Shown here: positions 1 through 6,824 of the stretch, one piece after another
Layout of the letters: every line of letters begins with the position of its first letter
Numbering within the stretch: the first letter of the stretch is position 1
Source of the DNA: Pseudomonadales bacterium
GTDB lineage: Bacteria > Pseudomonadota > Gammaproteobacteria > Pseudomonadales > IMCC2047
Direction: 5' to 3'
Assembly (NCBI GenBank): GCA_021736745.1
Contig: JAIPFG010000116.1
Span: forward strand, 1-8,829
DNA: 8,829 nt
Notes under the pieces: model-generated
Database searches by the model: none
Told to the model about the DNA's origin: nothing
Seen by the model: only the letters and a program-made list of their open reading frames with translations
Translations under genes and position numbers: made by a program

Positions 1-1187
1 TGGGACAGATCACAGGTCCAGACTCGCTCACAGGCTTCGCCACGTCCCAGCATGATACGAATCGTGATTTCCTGCTGATGCATCACCGCTTGACCTTGCT
101 CTTCTGTATAACTGACGGCGCGGCCACCCTGCTTGGCGATACAAATATCGTCCAGATATACATCCACTTTTGAAACATCCAGATTCTCCAACCCGGCTCG
201 TCCCACTGCGGCCAGAATACGGCCCCAATTAGGATCGCTTGCAAATAATGCGGTTTTGACTAAAGGTGAATGGGCAATGGCATAGGCCACAAGCAGACAC
301 TCTTCCTCTGTTTTGCCTTCATTCACCTCAACGCTGACAAACTTAGTCGCACCTTCCCCATCCTTGACAATTGCCTGCGCCAACGCCACGCAGACGGTCG
401 TCACGGCCCCGAGCAATTTGTCATATAATGCACCTTCCGCATTCGCTAACACTCCACCCCCGGCTGTACCGGTTGCAATCAGGACACAGGCGTCATTGGT
501 TGAAGTATCTCCATCGACAGTGATGCGATTAAAAGATTGTTGATTGGCGCTATCGAGAATTGACTGCAACAGGGGTTGCGTTACGGCTGCATCGGTCGCC
601 ACAAAGGCCAGCATGGTCGCCATATCCGGTCGAATCATGCCAGAACCCTTGGCAATGCCTGTTACATGGATGGTTTCTCCCTCATGCTCAAAACAGACAC
701 TTGCCCCCTTTGGCCGAGTATCCGTTGTTAAAATACCTTTAGCGGCATCCGACCATCCGTTCGGGTTTAATTGCGTCAATGCGTCGGGAAATGCATCGAT
801 CAGTCGTTGTACCGGTAGCGGCTCACCAATCACTCCGGTTGAAAACGGCAGAATATTTTGCGCGGAGCTTTGCGCCAATTTGGCCAACTGCTCACAGCAG
901 TTTTGGGCTGCTTGCATCCCCTGTTCTCCGGTACCCGCGTTTGCGTTTCCCGTATTAATCAGAAGATATTTCGGCGTACCTGTTTGCAGATGTTGCTTGG
1001 CAAGTACGACGGGGGCAGCGCAAAAACTATTTTTAGTAAAGACGGCCGCAACTTGGCTCGACTCAGCGATCTCAATAAGAACCAAATCCTTCCGCCCCGG
1101 CTTTTTAATGCCAGCACTCACTGTACTTAACTGAACACCTGCAATGGGATACATTTCCGGGAAAATATCTGGGCCTACCGCCACCAT
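1..1187 (-). CDS. argJ: ArgJ, glutamate N-acetyltransferase / ornithine acetyltransferase (3' end outside window)
   Basis: ArgJ transfers the acetyl group from N-acetylornithine to glutamate, recycling acetyl in cytoplasmic arginine synthesis; some members also use acetyl-CoA. The frame is open for 395 codons from the ATG at 1187 to the window edge. It ends at WTCDLS, so only about 10-15 residues of a roughly 405-residue family are missing. The self-cleavage site is visible as GMIRPDMATML, with the new N-terminal nucleophile Thr191 after Ala190. The oxyanion-hole pair is Thr117-Gly118 in PFSTGVIG. Other family motifs are LINTGNANAGTG (about 76-87), DGDTSTND (225-232), KDGEGATK (275-282) and DPNWGR (318-323). 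The start is supported by AGAGGA four bases upstream. It follows secA after 105 bp with no clear terminator between, so read-through is possible. Whether it is mono- or bifunctional cannot be judged from sequence. The family call is firm. Confidence 0.96.
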   Translation of the reverse strand, partial: MVAVGPDIFPEMYPIAGVQLSTVSAGIKKPGRKDLVLIEIAESSQVAAVFTKNSFCAAPVVLAKQHLQTGTPKYLLINTGNANAGTGEQGMQAAQNCCEQLAKLAQSSAQNILPFSTGVIGEPLPVQRLIDAFPDALTQLNPNGWSDAAKGILTTDTRPKGASVCFEHEGETIHVTGIAKGSGMIRPDMATMLAFVATDAAVTQPLLQSILDSANQQSFNRITVDGDTSTNDACVLIATGTAGGGVLANAEGALYDKLLGAVTTVCVALAQAIVKDGEGATKFVSVEVNEGKTEEECLLVAYAIAHSPLVKTALFASDPNWGRILAAVGRAGLENLDVSKVDVYLDDICIAKQGGRAVSYTEEQGQAVMHQQEITIRIMLGRGEACERVWTCDLS

Positions 1188-1191
1188 TCAA

Positions 1192-1197
1192 TCCTCT
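1192..1197 (-). promoter_or_regulatory. argJ ribosome binding site
   Basis: On the minus strand AGAGGA lies four bases before the ATG at 1187. It is the best Shine-Dalgarno match near the 5' end of the argJ frame and fixes that start. Confidence 0.7.
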
Positions 1198-1204
1198 AAG
1201 TCTT

Positions 1205-1233
1205 ACTATATTCTGTTAACAGACGTTTGTTTA
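1205..1233 (-). promoter_or_regulatory. Possible sigma70-type promoter for argJ
   Basis: On the minus strand TAAACA (1228-1233, 4/6 to the -35 consensus) is followed after 17 bases by TATAGT (1205-1210, 5/6 to the -10). Transcription would start near 1198, leaving a very short leader with the ribosome binding site almost at its 5' end. The -35 lies inside a 9-bp direct repeat (1225-1233 and 1239-1247). The spacing is good, but AT-rich gaps give such matches by chance. The rest of this 105-bp gap holds a CATCAG tandem (1265-1276) and no clear secA terminator. Confidence 0.3.
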
Positions 1234-1292
1234 AATTGGTTTGTTTACCACTCAGTTAGCCGGTCATCAGCATCAGTCATCCATCAATAGCT

Positions 1293-4031
1293 TTATTCGC
1301 CACCTGACAGACTTCCATGGCAGCGCTTGAATTTTTTACCGGAGCCGCAGGGGCAAGGGTCATTACGCCCAACCTTTTCTCCTTCTCGGACAAAGGGCTG
1401 TTGTACACCTTCGTCCGCTGCACCGGACTGACTATTTTCGTCCATCATTGCGGAAGACTCCGCATGTTGATATTCCATCTTGCGCTGCAACTCCTCCTGG
1501 CGCTTACGTTCGAGCGCCTCCAGGTCGGACTCCTGATAAAACTGAAGATGGCTCAATATACGTACGACATCATGCTTGATGCTGTTTAACAATTCCTGAA
1601 ATAAATTAAACGCTTCTCGCTTATACTCCTGCTTAGGGTTTTTTGCCGCATACCCTCGCAGATGGATTCCCTGACGGAGATGATCCATCGTAGCCAAGTG
1701 CTCCTTCCACCGGGTATCCAGCGTTTCCAACATCACCTGCTTTTCCACTTTGCGCATCATGTCTGAGCCCACGGCGGCTTCTTTTTCGCTATAAGCGGCG
1801 GTCATCAATTCCAGAACTTTATCGCGTATTCCCTGCTCATCCAATGAATGATCCTGATCCAGCCACTCCTGGACTGGTGCCTCCAGATTCATTTCTGAAC
1901 TAAGCTGCTGCTCCAAACCGGCAATATCCCACTGCTCTTCTAAACTTTGCGGAGGAATAAAGGCGCTGATCACCTCACTCAGCACCGAGTTGCGAACCGC
2001 CACAATGGTTTCAGAAATATCATCGGATTCCATGATTTCATCACGTTGCTGATAAATAACACTACGTTGATCGTTAGCAACGTCGTCGTATTCCAATAAT
2101 TGTTTACGAATATCGAAGTTATGCCCTTCTACCTTACGCTGTGCCTTTTCAATGGCATTACTCACCATACGGTGTTCTATTGCCTCACCTTTTTCCATCC
2201 CCAGTGCTTGCATCAGGTTCTTCACCCGATCGGATGCAAAAATACGCATTAGATTATCTTCCAGAGACAAAAAGAAGCGTGATGAGCCCGGATCACCTTG
2301 CCGCCCTGAACGACCTCGTAACTGGTTATCGATTCGACGGGATTCATGTCGTTCTGTCCCGATAATGTGTAACCCTCCTGCTTCGATAACCTTCTGATGC
2401 TGCTCTTGCCAAGCGGTTTTGATTGCATCAATTTCCGACTGTGAGGGGTTTTCCAGCTTGGCTACTTCCGCCTCCCAGTTACCACCCAGCATAATATCGG
2501 TCCCACGACCAGCCATATTGGTAGCAATAGTGACCGCTCCCGGTTTCCCGGCCTGGGCAATTACCTCCGCTTCTTTGGCATGCTGTTTTGCATTCAAAAC
2601 ATTGTGTTTTATTTTTGCTTTGTCTAATAGATTCGAAACATACTCGGATGATTCAATCGAAGCAGTACCCACTAAGACAGGCTGTTGTTTTTCGATACAG
2701 CCTTTAACTTCTTCAATGATTGCATCAAATTTTTCCGCCATGCTCAGATAAACTAAATCATTGGCGTCTTTTCGAATCATCGGTTTATTGGTTGGGATAA
2801 CCACCACATCCAGCCCGTAGATCTGTCTGAATTCAAAAGCTTCGGTATCAGCGGTTCCCGTCATTCCTGACAATTTCTCATAGAGACGGAAATAGTTCTG
2901 GAACGTTGTCGAGGCCAGCGTCTGGCTCTCATTTTGAATGGTCACACTTTCCTTTGCTTCAATCGCCTGGTGGGTGCCTTCAGACCAGCGTCGTCCCGGC
3001 ATGGTTCTGCCTGTGTGCTCATCGACGATAACAATTTCATCATCCTGGACAATATAATCAACATCGCGTTGAAAGATGGCGTGCGCTTTCAATCCGGCAT
3101 GCACATGATGCAGTAAGCCTAAATTCTGTGGCGCGTAAAGGCTCTCACCCTCCGGCAACAATCCGGCTTCCGAAAGCAGCTCTTCTACCTGTTGGTGGCC
3201 TTCCTCCGTTAACTCAACCGAACGGCTTTTTTCATTAATCGTAAAGTGTCCTTCAATTGCTTCGGCTTCCTCTGTTGCTTCGTAGCCACGCTTGAGCTTG
3301 GGAATAATCTTATTGATTTCTGTATACATCTTTGAGCTGTCGCCTACGGCACCAGAAATAATAAGAGGGGTCCTAGCTTCGTCAATAAGAATAGAATCAA
3401 CCTCATCCACTACGGCATAGAAGAGGGGTCTCTGCACCTTTTGCTCTATGCTAAAAGCCATATTGTCGCGCAGGTAATCAAAACCAAATTCGTTGTTAGT
3501 ACCATAGGTAATATCAGCGGCATAAGCCTGACGCTTCGCCTCATAATCCTGGCCTGAGTTAATCACACCAACTGTCAGACCGAGGAACTCGTGGATTGGG
3601 CCCATCCAACCGGCATCACGACTGGCAAGATAATCATTTACCGTCACTATGTGTACGCCTTTGGCCGGTATCGCATTCAAATAGGAAGGAAGTGTTGCCA
3701 TTAAGGTTTTACCCTCACCCGTGCGCATTTCAGAAATCCGCCCTTCGTGTAAGGTAATACCCCCTATCATCTGCACATCAAAATGCCGCATGCCCAATAC
3801 CCGCTGGCTCGCTTCTCTCACAACAGCGAACGCCTCCGGCAAGAGTTGATCCAGGGTTTCCCCCTGTTTGAACCGCTGACGAAACTCCTGGGTTTTATTT
3901 TGTAATTCTTGATCGGACAACGCCTTTATCGATTCTTCCTGCGCATTAATCTGTTTAACCAGCTTGCCCATGCGCTTTAATTCGCGGTCATTTTTACTAC
4001 CAAATAATTTTCTTGTTACGTTTCCAATCAT
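1293..4031 (-). CDS. secA: SecA, preprotein translocase ATPase
   Basis: SecA is the motor that pushes unfolded preproteins through SecYEG in the inner membrane. The 912-residue product is close to the usual length (about 900 in E. coli). In order: Walker A in MRTGEGKTL (Lys108, Thr109) and DEVDSILIDEAR (Walker B Asp209, Glu210) in the first nucleotide-binding domain; the preprotein cross-linking domain at about 220-370; NMAGRGTDI (505-513) and QLRGRSGRQGD (570-580) in the second motor domain; the helical scaffold and two-helix finger with the tip Tyr794 in LRGY; and a charged linker. The C-terminal tail carries a CxCx8CH zinc motif (Cys893, Cys895, Cys904, His905), the usual binding site for SecB and phospholipid. 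It ends in GGE and TAA. The stretch just before the ATG (GATAAAAAA) has no good Shine-Dalgarno sequence. Upstream is the M23 peptidase gene, not secM. No frame damage was seen. Confidence 0.99.
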   Translation of the reverse strand: MIGNVTRKLFGSKNDRELKRMGKLVKQINAQEESIKALSDQELQNKTQEFRQRFKQGETLDQLLPEAFAVVREASQRVLGMRHFDVQMIGGITLHEGRISEMRTGEGKTLMATLPSYLNAIPAKGVHIVTVNDYLASRDAGWMGPIHEFLGLTVGVINSGQDYEAKRQAYAADITYGTNNEFGFDYLRDNMAFSIEQKVQRPLFYAVVDEVDSILIDEARTPLIISGAVGDSSKMYTEINKIIPKLKRGYEATEEAEAIEGHFTINEKSRSVELTEEGHQQVEELLSEAGLLPEGESLYAPQNLGLLHHVHAGLKAHAIFQRDVDYIVQDDEIVIVDEHTGRTMPGRRWSEGTHQAIEAKESVTIQNESQTLASTTFQNYFRLYEKLSGMTGTADTEAFEFRQIYGLDVVVIPTNKPMIRKDANDLVYLSMAEKFDAIIEEVKGCIEKQQPVLVGTASIESSEYVSNLLDKAKIKHNVLNAKQHAKEAEVIAQAGKPGAVTIATNMAGRGTDIMLGGNWEAEVAKLENPSQSEIDAIKTAWQEQHQKVIEAGGLHIIGTERHESRRIDNQLRGRSGRQGDPGSSRFFLSLEDNLMRIFASDRVKNLMQALGMEKGEAIEHRMVSNAIEKAQRKVEGHNFDIRKQLLEYDDVANDQRSVIYQQRDEIMESDDISETIVAVRNSVLSEVISAFIPPQSLEEQWDIAGLEQQLSSEMNLEAPVQEWLDQDHSLDEQGIRDKVLELMTAAYSEKEAAVGSDMMRKVEKQVMLETLDTRWKEHLATMDHLRQGIHLRGYAAKNPKQEYKREAFNLFQELLNSIKHDVVRILSHLQFYQESDLEALERKRQEELQRKMEYQHAESSAMMDENSQSGAADEGVQQPFVREGEKVGRNDPCPCGSGKKFKRCHGSLSGGE

Positions 4032-4046
4032 TTTTTTATCGCATCA

Positions 4047-4070
4047 TTAGAGGTAAGTTTGCCCGGCCAT
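4047..4070 (-). other. Possible 7-residue leader ORF before secA
   Basis: An ATG at 4070 begins the frame MAGQTYL and stops at TAA (4047-4049), 15 bases before the secA ATG. GGGG (4077-4080) sits six bases before this ATG, a better-spaced Shine-Dalgarno-like element than anything before secA itself. Re-initiation after this frame could feed secA. It is far too short to be a SecM-type export sensor. Such short frames arise often by chance. Confidence 0.15.
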
Positions 4071-4094
4071 TTTCAGCCCCACACCGGACGCGGT

Positions 4095-4123
4095 ATTGTA
4101 AACTGATTAGAGCAAAGCCTAAA
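4095..4123 (-). promoter_or_regulatory. Possible sigma70-type promoter for secA
   Basis: In the 196-bp gap between the M23 gene and secA, the minus strand has TTTAGG (4118-4123, 3/6 to the -35) and, 17 bases on, TACAAT (4095-4100, 5/6 to the -10). The leader would be about 57 bases. A second candidate -35, TTGACT (4166-4171), lies further upstream but lacks a good -10 at proper spacing (TAATGG at 15 bases or ATGGTC at 17). No hairpin terminator was seen after the M23 stop, so read-through into secA is also possible. Confidence 0.35.
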
Positions 4124-4227
4124 CCAGTGTTTCGGCCTATCAGACCATTAAACTTCTAAATATTGAGTCAAGAGGGGGATTAAACAAGTATGATGGGGAA
4201 AAAACAGGAAACTTCAGAGGATCCTAA

Positions 4228-5157
4228 TCAAATATTTTTACGTTTGATATAGTTAATCGGATTAACCGGTGTGCCATTTTTCAAAATCTCATAATGCACA
4301 TGAGGTCCGGTGGATCTTCCGCTACTCCCCATTAGGGCAATGGTCTGCCCTTTTTCCACTACATCGCCAACCTTAACTAGCAGCCGATTTGCATGGGCAT
4401 AGCGGGTAACCAAATTACCACCGTGGTTCACCTCCAACAGCTTACCATAGCCACTACGCGGACCTGACCAGGTGACAACGCCGGCAGCGACGGCGATTAT
4501 TTCAGAATTTTCTTTCCCGGCAAAATCGATACCCTCATGCCAGGCAATGCGGCCGGAGAAAGGATCATTACGACGACCGAAACCGGATGACATCCAGCCC
4601 CACTTAACGGGTCGCCCTGCAATATAACGATCACTCTCAAATTCTTGGTTTCCAAGTAGTTTATTAAGAACTTCCAATTCCCGCTCACGCAATTCAATAT
4701 CTAACGTTAGCTGATTAATCGCTTCGATAAAACTTGGCGGTGTGTAGGAAATTCCTTCCTCTTCGGTACTTGGCCCACCCAGTGCCGGGGCTCGGGAAAA
4801 GTCGAATTCCCCCTCCTCCAGCTTCGCGGTTTTGGTTAAATGCTCACCTAAGGCATCAAGGCGAATCAACCTGGCGTGAAGTTCTGCCACACGTATTGTT
4901 AAGGATTCCAGTTGCTCTTCTGATTCTTGCTTGAGCTGTTCAACCCTCTTTCCCTTACTTTGTAAATCCTGAATCCAATTGCCAATGTAATTCTCTCTAC
5001 GCAATACATCCTGTTCATCGATTGCCAATTGATAGCCTATACCATAAACGCCAACCAAGAGAATAGCGAAGCAAAGTGCCATACAGCAAAGCCAAATATT
5101 CCCCAACGCAAAGGTTCGAGCTTTCCCATGTTTTCGACTCACGAAAATTATGTTCAT
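4228..5157 (-). CDS. Membrane-anchored M23 (LytM) family peptidase
   Basis: The 309-residue protein is predicted to cut peptidoglycan cross-bridges in the periplasm. A short basic N-terminus (RKHGKAR) precedes one hydrophobic segment at about 20-45, which suits an uncleaved signal anchor with the bulk outside. Residues about 48-115 and 143-170 are rich in charged and Leu residues and probably form coiled coils, as in many LytM proteins. The M23 domain covers about 180-305. Its zinc ligands are all present: His207 and Asp211 in HEGID, and His288 in HVH; the catalytic histidines are His255 (YAHA) and His286. This argues for an active enzyme rather than a degenerate EnvC/NlpD-type amidase activator. 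Length and neighbours match the M23 gene next to secA in pseudomonads. The substrate bond is not shown by sequence. It is divergent from dciA, with 64 bp between starts; the start has only a weak GAG about nine bases upstream. Confidence 0.92.
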   Translation of the reverse strand: MNIIFVSRKHGKARTFALGNIWLCCMALCFAILLVGVYGIGYQLAIDEQDVLRRENYIGNWIQDLQSKGKRVEQLKQESEEQLESLTIRVAELHARLIRLDALGEHLTKTAKLEEGEFDFSRAPALGGPSTEEEGISYTPPSFIEAINQLTLDIELRERELEVLNKLLGNQEFESDRYIAGRPVKWGWMSSGFGRRNDPFSGRIAWHEGIDFAGKENSEIIAVAAGVVTWSGPRSGYGKLLEVNHGGNLVTRYAHANRLLVKVGDVVEKGQTIALMGSSGRSTGPHVHYEILKNGTPVNPINYIKRKNI

Positions 5158-5182
5158 ACTGATTTTCTCAAGTTAACCTCAG

Positions 5183-5210
5183 TTGACCATCTGGCTGGTT
5201 AGGGCATACC
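5183..5210 (+). promoter_or_regulatory. Weak candidate promoter for dciA
   Basis: TTGACC (5183-5188, 5/6 to the -35) is followed after 16 bases by CATACC (5205-5210, only 3/6 to the -10). Transcription would start near 5217, making the dciA transcript almost leaderless. The -35 is good and the -10 poor, so this is tentative. The 64-bp gap must also hold the start of the M23 gene transcript on the other strand, unless that comes from further upstream, inside dciA. Confidence 0.22.
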
Positions 5211-5220
5211 ATGTCTAACC
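5197..5220. repeat. Inverted repeat in the dciA/M23 divergent gap
   Basis: GGTTAG (5197-5202) and CTAACC (5215-5220) are perfect 6-bp inverted arms, 12 bases apart. Inside them CAT (5205-5207) and ATG (5211-5213) also pair, giving a nested dyad ending directly before the dciA ATG. It could be an operator shared by the two divergent genes or an mRNA hairpin covering the ribosome entry site. No regulator is identified. Confidence 0.45.
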
Positions 5221-5225
5221 TATGA
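5211..5225 (+). other. Possible 4-codon mini-ORF coupled to dciA
   Basis: ATG at 5211 reads MSNL and stops at TGA (5223-5225), overlapping the dciA ATG as ATGA. AGGG (5201-5204) stands six bases before this ATG, ideal for ribosome binding, whereas it is 17 bases from the dciA ATG. Termination at ATGA could hand ribosomes to dciA. The dciA frame has TAA at 5216-5218, so dciA cannot start further upstream. A chance minigene cannot be excluded, and if the candidate promoter above is right the mini-ORF would not be transcribed. Confidence 0.25.
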
Positions 5226-5671
5226 GTAGACGTAATTATAGCGCAGAGACTGAAATAAGCCGACTGCTAAATGCACCCCATTCGGCACTTGCCGGATTAC
5301 TTGCTCGGGCGCAAAAAATGCTATCTTTACAAGATCAGCTCAATGCCGCGCTTCCTCCCGATTATCAGGATTACTGCCAATTGATCAGTTACCGGAACGG
5401 TCTGCTAACTTTGCAAGCCGACACGGCTGCCTGGAGCACAAAGTTAAGATTCCGGGAACCGCAACTGATAAAACAGCTGAAACAATTAAAAAGTTTCAAC
5501 GATATTCAGAAAATTAAAATTAAAGTCCGCCCGAAATACACAAAAACAAATCCGAAAATCAAAGCAAAACCCCTTTCACCGGAATCGACTGAGCATCTTA
5601 GAAAAGTAGCCGAAAGTTTTGATCAACCCGCACTGAGCGCTGCATTTCGACATATCACTGAAGCAGAATAA
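5222..5671 (+). CDS. dciA: DciA-like DUF721 protein, replicative helicase loader
   Basis: DUF721 proteins of the DciA group load the replicative helicase DnaB in bacteria that lack the phage-derived loaders DnaC or DnaI. The 149-residue product has the typical two-part form. Residues about 10-92 fit the KH-like DUF721 domain: an N-terminal helix (LLARAQKML), then a beta-rich core with the signature LLTLQADTAAWSTKLR around Trp71, then a helix (QLIKQLKQL). Residues about 97-118 are strongly basic and low in hydrophobics (KIKIKVRPK and following), suiting a flexible DNA- or helicase-binding tail. A last helix (about 124-146) has the family-like pattern LRKVAESFDQPALSAAF. An in-frame TAA at 5216 makes ATG 5222 the first possible ATG. 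It is the only plus-strand gene here, divergent from the M23 gene and convergent with lpxC. The domain call is strong; the loader role comes from family knowledge. Confidence 0.82.
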   Translation: MSRRNYSAETEISRLLNAPHSALAGLLARAQKMLSLQDQLNAALPPDYQDYCQLISYRNGLLTLQADTAAWSTKLRFREPQLIKQLKQLKSFNDIQKIKIKVRPKYTKTNPKIKAKPLSPESTEHLRKVAESFDQPALSAAFRHITEAE

Positions 5672-5703
5672 TTTAGTCATGTCGCCTGTTAAATAACGGC
5701 CAA

Positions 5704-5733
5704 AAAAATACCCCGGCAATGCGGGGTATTTTT
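5704..5733. terminator. Bidirectional terminator between dciA and lpxC
   Basis: A perfect 12-bp stem (5704-5715 with 5722-5733) closes a 6-base loop (GCAATG). The GC core CCCCG/CGGGG is flanked by A and T runs, so it gives a GC hairpin plus U-tract for either strand: seven U in the lpxC direction (A-run 5702-5708) and five in the dciA direction (5729-5733). It lies 32 bp after the dciA stop and 15 bp after the lpxC stop, serving both convergent genes. Confidence 0.92.
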
Positions 5734-5748
5734 GTTGTGTGTTTGCCG

Positions 5749-6660
5749 TTAAACCGACAACACCGGGCGTGAATATGAAATAGGTGCGTTTTCAATAGCA
5801 TCAAAGGTCGCCACTTCCCAAGCATCTTCCTGGGCAATCAGTTTACGCAATAAAATATTGTTGAGGCCGTGCCCTGACTTAAAGCCTTTAAATTCGCCGA
5901 TCAGCGTATTGCCGAGCAGGTAAAGGTCACCAATTGCATCCAATACTTTATGCTTGACGAACTCATCTTCATAACGCAACCCATCTTCATTCAAAATACG
6001 ATAATCATCGACGACAATGGCATTATCCATGCTGCCACCAAGCGCCAGATTATGTGACCGTAAATATTCGATATCACGCATAAAACCAAAGGTGCGCGCT
6101 CTACTGACCTCCTTCACAAAGGAGGTTGAGGAAAAATCCACTGACGCCTGCTGCAAGCGCCCTTTGAAAACCGGGTGATCAAAATCAATGGTAAAGGTAA
6201 CTTTAAAACCGTCAAATGGCTCAAAACTAGCCCACTTGTCTCCGTCGGAGACCTTGACCTTGCGTTTGATACGAATAAATTTTTTCGCGACAGGCTGTTC
6301 CTGAATACCTGCCGATTGAATCAGGAACACAAAAGGCCCTGCACTACCATCCATAATCGGCACTTCAGCTGCACTCAGCTCAACATAGGCATTATCTATC
6401 CCTAATCCTGCCATCGCTGATAGCAGATGTTCAACCGTATCGACGCGTGCGCCACCCTTCATCAGGGTCGTGGACAGGGTTGTTTCACCAACATTTTCTG
6501 CTAGTGCCGGAATCTCAACAACCGGATCCAAATCGGTACGGCAAAATACAATCCCGGTATCCGCCGGTGCGGGCTTGAGGGTCAAATAGACCTTCTCACC
6601 TGAATGCAAGCCAACGCCAGTGGCTCGTATCGTGTTCTTTAGGGTACGTTGTCCAATCAT
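5749..6660 (-). CDS. lpxC: LpxC, UDP-3-O-acyl-N-acetylglucosamine deacetylase
   Basis: LpxC is the zinc-dependent deacetylase at the committed step of lipid A synthesis, acting in the cytoplasm. The 303-residue length matches the family (305 in E. coli). Zinc ligands are His78 (TVEHLLSA), His237 and Asp241 (VKHKVLDAIGDL). Glu77 is the general base, and His264 (SGHGLNN) with Lys238 completes the active site. The hydrophobic acyl-chain tunnel region lies around 185-215 (ARTFGFMRDIEYL). The N-terminal MIGQRTLKNTI is typical and fixes the start, though no strong Shine-Dalgarno precedes it. It is set off from ftsZ by a terminator and has its own -10-like box, so it is probably transcribed separately. 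Proteolytic control of LpxC by FtsH is known in enterobacteria through the C-terminal tail. The tail here ends RPVLSV and lacks the longer E. coli-type extension, so I do not assume the same control. Confidence 0.98.
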   Translation of the reverse strand: MIGQRTLKNTIRATGVGLHSGEKVYLTLKPAPADTGIVFCRTDLDPVVEIPALAENVGETTLSTTLMKGGARVDTVEHLLSAMAGLGIDNAYVELSAAEVPIMDGSAGPFVFLIQSAGIQEQPVAKKFIRIKRKVKVSDGDKWASFEPFDGFKVTFTIDFDHPVFKGRLQQASVDFSSTSFVKEVSRARTFGFMRDIEYLRSHNLALGGSMDNAIVVDDYRILNEDGLRYEDEFVKHKVLDAIGDLYLLGNTLIGEFKGFKSGHGLNNILLRKLIAQEDAWEVATFDAIENAPISYSRPVLSV

Positions 6661-6685
6661 AAATCAGGGACTCAAAAGGAGTAAA

Positions 6686-6691
6686 ATTATA
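6686..6691 (-). promoter_or_regulatory. Consensus -10 box upstream of lpxC
   Basis: TATAAT on the minus strand, 25 bases before the lpxC ATG, is a perfect sigma70 -10. The expected start point is near 6679, giving a leader of about 19 bases. I find no good -35 at 16-18 bases and no TGn extension directly before it. An activator or another sigma-factor contact might be needed. Its place between the ftsZ terminator and lpxC supports a real promoter. Confidence 0.45.
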
Positions 6692-6764
6692 AGCAAATTC
6701 CAAAAGTTAGCCGCGAATACTAACAAATTTACCGGCCCCTGTTAACAATACATTTCGGTAATTC

Positions 6765-6814
6765 AAAAAAACTATCGGCACTGCGGCGATGGCCGTATAA
6801 CCACAGTGCCGATA
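6765..6814 (-). terminator. Rho-independent terminator after ftsZ
   Basis: On the minus strand an 11-bp perfect stem (6804-6814 with 6773-6783) is followed, one base on, by seven T (6765-6771). The 20-base interior contains a second small hairpin, CGGC-GATG-GCCG (6784-6795), so the whole can form a stem with an inner stem-loop. It starts 10 bp after the ftsZ stop and marks the end of the ftsA-ftsZ transcript. Confidence 0.88.
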
Positions 6815-6824
6815 TATGCTTTTA

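Noticed and set aside
544..1134. A 196-residue open frame on the plus strand
   Set aside because: It is antisense to argJ, whose minus-strand frame is open throughout and carries all family motifs. The plus-strand product shows no domain.
1263..1286. CATCAG tandem after secA as a terminator or functional repeat
   Set aside because: Only two copies, no GC-rich dyad and no T-run; it looks like chance.
4032..4227. A possible secM-like arrest-peptide gene before secA
   Set aside because: No minus-strand frame in the gap is long enough to hold a signal sequence and arrest motif; the longest noted is seven residues.
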